Below, one piece after another: positions 60,433 to 64,000 of a DNA stretch of 64,000 bases. This DNA comes from Pseudoalteromonas rubra (GTDB lineage Bacteria > Pseudomonadota > Gammaproteobacteria > Enterobacterales > Alteromonadaceae), in contig NZ_PNCJ01000015.1 in NCBI RefSeq assembly GCF_005887115.1, positions 62,001 to 126,000 on the forward strand. The letters run 5' to 3'. Under the pieces are notes generated by a model. It saw only the letters and a program-made list of their open reading frames with translations, was not told where the DNA came from and made no database searches. A program made the translations under genes and the position numbers. The stretch's first letter is position 1, and each line of letters begins with the position of its first letter.

Positions 60433-62826
60433 ATGCAATTAAAAACGCGCCTGACAATCATACTGGGTTTAACCGCACTGGCTCCCATGCTGGTGATCTT
60501 TTTGTTGGCTATGTTACACAGTACCGAGCAGGCAAAGCGTCTGAGTATTTCCGCAGCTCAGGCAAAAGTCTACAACGCAGCCGCGATTTTCGACCGCTAT
60601 TTTGCTAAACGCAAGAGCGAGGTCGCGGCACTGGCGCGCCAGCCCACCCTTAAAACCATGGACTTCGCGCAAATAGCACCTATTTTGGAAAATGAAAAAG
60701 CATTCTATCGGCAAACCTATGAAAAGTTTATTCTCGGGCGCCCCGACGGGAGCTTTCACAATACCGAGGGCGGCAACCCTTTTCAAAATATGCTCAGAAC
60801 ATTTGATGACACTTCGCCGCAAGCCCGCAAGAGAACCATTACCCGCCGCGATTACTGGCAGGAAACCATTGGCCGTAACGTGAATCAAAGCGCTGAAATT
60901 TATGTTTCTGAACCCATGATCTCTTACACCACGGGAGTCAAGCAGATAGTGGTCGCCGCCACGATACTCGGGAACGACGGCAGAGTAGCGGGCCTGCTTG
61001 GTGGCAGCATTCCCTGGCGAGAAATAGACCGCCTGGTTCAGGAGGTATCACAGCAGGTTGTCCATCAGTTTTATGACAATGCACGTTTTATGCTGGTGTC
61101 TAAGGAAGGCATTTACATGTATCACTGGCTGCCAGACAAAATAATTCAGCTAAAACGTGAACAGGGCAAGTTTGTCGTAAATGACATTGGCGAAAAAATT
61201 GCTATTCGATTGAAAGTTACCGAGGAAGCCAACCCACAACTACGCGAGATTGGCCTGAAAATGATCGCGGGTTTTAATGGCTATGCCCAGTTAGATAAAA
61301 CCGCCACTCAGCCCAAGTCTTATATTTTTTATGCACCAGTAAAATCCGCGGGTTACAGCATTGCCCTGACCTTACCCGAACATGTCGTGTTTGCCCCCGT
61401 CTATGCATTACGTCAGCAGCTGCTGATTATCCTTGGTTTTGCGGTGGTTATTTCGTTGCTGGTCGTGTGGCGCTTTTCAAACAGCATTTATCAGCCTATC
61501 GCTAAGCTGACCAAGGCAGCACAAGCTTTGACACAGGGCAACTTTAGCGTATCACTGTCGACTCGTGGCAAAGATGAGATGGCGAAACTCAGCCGTGCAT
61601 TCGCACAGATGCGCGACAAAGTGTATCAGCGAGAGTCTGAGCTGGAACAGAGAGTCGAAGAGCGTACCCAGGCACTGGAACTGGCCAAAATTGCTGCGGA
61701 AGAAGCCGCCAGCGCAAAAAGCCGTTTCCTGGCCAACATGAGTCACGAGATACGCACGCCTATGAACGGCATTTTGGGTACCCTGCAGTTGCTCAATCAA
61801 CAGAATAACTACAGTGGAGAACAACAAACCCTGATCCGGGTTGCCAACGAATCAGGACAAAATCTGCTTACCCTGCTCAATGATATTCTCGATATTTCTA
61901 AACTCGATCAGGGTGAAGTGTCACTGTATTTTGAGCCTTTTGACTTGTATGCCGTTTTACATCACCTGGAACAATTGTTCAGCGAAAAAGTCATCGAAAA
62001 GCGGCTGCGTTTTCAACTAGTTATTGGTGATACCGTACCAAAAGAGGTCGTCAGCGACAAACATCGCCTACAGCAAGTACTGCTTAATCTGCTGAATAAC
62101 GCCATTAAGTTTACCCATGAAGGCTTTATTCGACTGGAAGTTGAGAATATTGGCAATATGGAACAAGTGATGCTCAGGTTCGCCGTCTCTGACAGCGGCA
62201 TCGGGATTGCCGAGGATAAACTTCCCCACATCTTTAACCCTTTTTATCAGGAAGATGAAAGTACGACTCGGCGCTATGGCGGCTCCGGTCTGGGCTTGTG
62301 CATCTGTCAACAGATCATTGAATTATGTGGAGGTCACCTCAATTGCCAGTCAGTACAGGGGGAAGGCAGTCAGTTTGATTTTAACTGGCCTGTGGCGCCC
62401 TGCTGCCTGATCTATTCTGAGGACAGCGATCAGGTAACATTTGGAGAGCTACATGGCCATATTCTGCTGGCGGAGGACAATGCAGTAAATCAGGTTGTGA
62501 CTAAGGCCATTTTAGAGAAACTAGGTTTGAGTGTCACCATAGTCACTGATGGCGAACAGGCTTTACAGCAGCTCGAGAAAGAACACTATGATCTGGTTCT
62601 GATGGACATGCACATGCCCAATATGGATGGCATAGAGGCTACCAAGGCCATCCGTGGTATGCCTCAGCACATGCAGCTGACGATTATCGCGTTGACCGCC
62701 AATGTCCTTATCAAAGACATCGAAGCCTGTTTCGCTGCAGGGATGGACGATTACATCAGTAAACCCATTGCGCTGGAGCAACTCAAAACTGTGCTGGACA
62801 AATGGTTAGCGGTAAAAAATGGCTAA
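60433..62826 (+). CDS. Hybrid sensor histidine kinase with Cache domain
   Basis: A 797-residue membrane kinase. N-terminal transmembrane segment (about 9-28), a dCache-type periplasmic sensor (about 40-320), a second transmembrane segment (about 330-347), HAMP (about 348-400), a coiled coil, and the kinase core with His438 (FLANMSHEIRTPMNG), N-box (NLLNNAIKF), G1 (VSDSGIGIA) and G2 (GSGLGLCI). A receiver domain follows with Asp725 (DLVLMDMHMPNMDG) and Lys in YISKPI. It lacks an Hpt domain, so a separate phosphotransfer protein should complete the relay. The stop overlaps the convergent cupin gene by 21 bp. Confidence 0.9.
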   Translation: MQLKTRLTIILGLTALAPMLVIFLLAMLHSTEQAKRLSISAAQAKVYNAAAIFDRYFAKRKSEVAALARQPTLKTMDFAQIAPILENEKAFYRQTYEKFILGRPDGSFHNTEGGNPFQNMLRTFDDTSPQARKRTITRRDYWQETIGRNVNQSAEIYVSEPMISYTTGVKQIVVAATILGNDGRVAGLLGGSIPWREIDRLVQEVSQQVVHQFYDNARFMLVSKEGIYMYHWLPDKIIQLKREQGKFVVNDIGEKIAIRLKVTEEANPQLREIGLKMIAGFNGYAQLDKTATQPKSYIFYAPVKSAGYSIALTLPEHVVFAPVYALRQQLLIILGFAVVISLLVVWRFSNSIYQPIAKLTKAAQALTQGNFSVSLSTRGKDEMAKLSRAFAQMRDKVYQRESELEQRVEERTQALELAKIAAEEAASAKSRFLANMSHEIRTPMNGILGTLQLLNQQNNYSGEQQTLIRVANESGQNLLTLLNDILDISKLDQGEVSLYFEPFDLYAVLHHLEQLFSEKVIEKRLRFQLVIGDTVPKEVVSDKHRLQQVLLNLLNNAIKFTHEGFIRLEVENIGNMEQVMLRFAVSDSGIGIAEDKLPHIFNPFYQEDESTTRRYGGSGLGLCICQQIIELCGGHLNCQSVQGEGSQFDFNWPVAPCCLIYSEDSDQVTFGELHGHILLAEDNAVNQVVTKAILEKLGLSVTIVTDGEQALQQLEKEHYDLVLMDMHMPNMDGIEATKAIRGMPQHMQLTIIALTANVLIKDIEACFAAGMDDYISKPIALEQLKTVLDKWLAVKNG

Positions 62827-63120
62827 CCAGACCGTTTCCTGCTCGGGATCGGTCCAGCTGACTTTATGCTTACAATGTGCGGGAATATTCAGATAGTCTC
62901 CGGCTGACAGGCGTGTCACCCGACCGTCCTCAAACGTCAGTTCACCGGCCCCTTGTAAAACCAGCACCCATTCGTGTTCATCCTGATCGTACCAGCCTTG
63001 CGGTGGTGAGGTATGCCCTTGAGAGACAATGCGCTCAATCTTGAGCTGCTCATGAGACAGTAACGTCTGAAATACTTCTTCGCTGAGATCAACGGGAAGG
63101 TTAGATAGTAAGTTGTTCAT
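62806..63120 (-). CDS. Small cupin-domain protein
   Basis: A 104-residue single-domain cupin. Motif 1 reads WYDQDEHEWVLVLQGAGELTF and motif 2 GDYLNIPAHCKHKVSW. His and Glu residues of motif 1 could bind a metal. It overlaps the 3' end of the hybrid kinase gene on the opposite strand by 21 bp. Function unknown; such proteins often act as small dioxygenases or sensors. Confidence 0.8.
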   Translation of the reverse strand: MNNLLSNLPVDLSEEVFQTLLSHEQLKIERIVSQGHTSPPQGWYDQDEHEWVLVLQGAGELTFEDGRVTRLSAGDYLNIPAHCKHKVSWTDPEQETVWLAIFYR

Positions 63121-63238
63121 TATTCACCCATTAATTGAATATCACACGAAAAGTTTCACGTATTGAGGATAAATACTAAAGCAGAGAATCAAAGCGTAAG
63201 CAAAAAATGAATGTGAGAAGAATAGTAGATAAGAGATT

Positions 63239-63314
<76 letters not shown>

Positions 63315-63410
63315 AAATCGACGTCAAAGATACTAGAAGATTTTTCTACCTTTGAAAACCCCCAAAAGTCACTTTTTTATAGAAATGAATCCGTTAGGGT
63401 AAAAATCGAA

Positions 63411-63440
63411 CAGGCACGTGTGCACCGATACACGTGCCTG
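63411..63440 (-). terminator. Terminator after the FMN reductase gene
   Basis: CAGGCACGTGT (63411-63421) and ACACGTGCCTG (63430-63440) form an 11-bp stem with an 8-nt loop, 31 nt beyond the stop of the reductase gene on the minus strand. It is followed on that strand by TTCGATTTTTAC. Confidence 0.85.
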
Positions 63441-63471
63441 CTGAAAATACCCGGTGTTACTGAGCGCCGTA

Positions 63472-63996
63472 TTAGTGGAGCAATGTAAGTGCCGCTTCCA
63501 GCGCTTGTTTGATATCAGGGTTAGTCAGCTCACCCGCTTCGAGGTCAAAGTTATCGAAAAAGCTTGGCACTGACAGGCTCGCTTTAACATCCGCAGCAAA
63601 ATAAGGCGCAGAAGCCACCGCCGATCCCAGTACGCTTTGAGCGCCACCCGGGCCCGGTGACGTTGCCATCATCAGCATTGGTGTATTCTGATATACCTTC
63701 ATATCTATGCGAGATGTCCAGTCAAACAGGTTCTTATAGGCGGCTGAATAGCTGCCATTGTGTTCAGCAAATGACACAATAATCGCATCCGCGGCACCAA
63801 TTTTTGCGTAAAAACGCTGCGCTTCGTCTGGAATACCACCCTCAGTTTCCCGTTCAATGCTGTAAATCGGCATTTCATACTCATTCAGGTCCAGTACTTC
63901 GACCTCAGCATTGGGGATCAACGAAGCTGCATAGCTGGCTAATTGCTGGTTAATTGACTGACGGCTGTTACTGGCTGCAAATACTAAAACTTTCAT
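63472..63996 (-). CDS. NAD(P)H-dependent FMN reductase
   Basis: A 174-residue flavodoxin-fold reductase. The N-terminal phosphate-binding loop is FAASNSRQSINQQLA, then VSFAEHNGSYSAAYKNLFDW and MMATSPGPGGAQSVLG, all typical of the NADPH-dependent FMN/quinone reductase family. It should transfer electrons from NAD(P)H to flavin or quinone in the cytoplasm. Start at ATG 63996, near the window end, so its promoter is outside. It has its own terminator and is the first gene upstream of tRNA-Ala on this strand. Confidence 0.9.
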   Translation of the reverse strand: MKVLVFAASNSRQSINQQLASYAASLIPNAEVEVLDLNEYEMPIYSIERETEGGIPDEAQRFYAKIGAADAIIVSFAEHNGSYSAAYKNLFDWTSRIDMKVYQNTPMLMMATSPGPGGAQSVLGSAVASAPYFAADVKASLSVPSFFDNFDLEAGELTNPDIKQALEAALTLLH

Positions 63997-64000
63997 GGTA

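Overview
The window looks like chromosomal DNA of a marine gammaproteobacterium of the Alteromonadales, most likely Pseudoalteromonas or a close relative. This rests on gene content, not on a search: two TonB-dependent receptors, a nagP-nagK-hexosaminidase cluster of the kind known from Alteromonadales chitin users, many secreted zinc proteases, PAS/GGDEF/EAL and two-component signalling, and the tesA/ybbA-ybbP arrangement shared with other gammaproteobacteria. No rRNA, CRISPR array or prophage was seen. One tRNA-Ala(GGC) lies near the right end.

Layout. 1-5.4 kb: start of a membrane protein, a LysR regulator divergent from an OsmC-type peroxidase, a two-component pair, and a lipoprotein amidohydrolase. 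5.4-15 kb: chitin/GlcNAc block (GH20 hexosaminidase, ROK GlcNAc kinase, MFS transporter, large TonB receptor with an operator-like palindrome upstream, AraC regulator). 15-20 kb: class D beta-lactamase, YbbA/YbbP ABC system, TesA-like esterase. 20-30.3 kb: a run of six genes on one strand, all encoding exported proteins: an M4 metalloprotease, a protein ending in a Hint (hedgehog/intein) autoprocessing domain, and three paralogues that resemble MACPF/CDC/SNTX pore formers, with a GEVED-domain protein among them. This is the best candidate for an undescribed system. 30.5-36.2 kb: a TonB receptor, a tectonin-like secreted protein, and a metzincin protease preceded by a separately encoded pro-domain-like protein. 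36.4-46.1 kb: two tandem small secreted proteins, a broken copy of the metzincin 3' end, a ToxR-like sensor-regulator divergent from a serine hydrolase, a TetR-controlled sterol-desaturase-type locus, and a three-domain basic secretory protease.

46.2-51.2 kb is an accessory region. It has small AT-rich genes on the minus strand, an attC-like imperfect palindrome between two of them (possibly a decayed integron cassette cluster), two internally deleted IS10-like (IS4 family) remnants, a nitrilase and several orphan secreted proteins. 51.2-64 kb returns to core-like genes: a PhoPQ-type two-component pair, an orphan winged-helix regulator, a DJ-1/TPR exported protein, a DUF3293 protein, a GGDEF-EAL protein coupled to a di-haem peroxidase, a hybrid histidine kinase, a cupin, tRNA-Ala and an FMN reductase.

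How the parts fit (inference): the cell degrades and imports polymeric substrates such as chitin and protein through secreted hydrolases and TonB receptors. The 20-30 kb locus may make a secreted, protease-processed, possibly pore-forming assembly aimed at other cells or at host or prey membranes.
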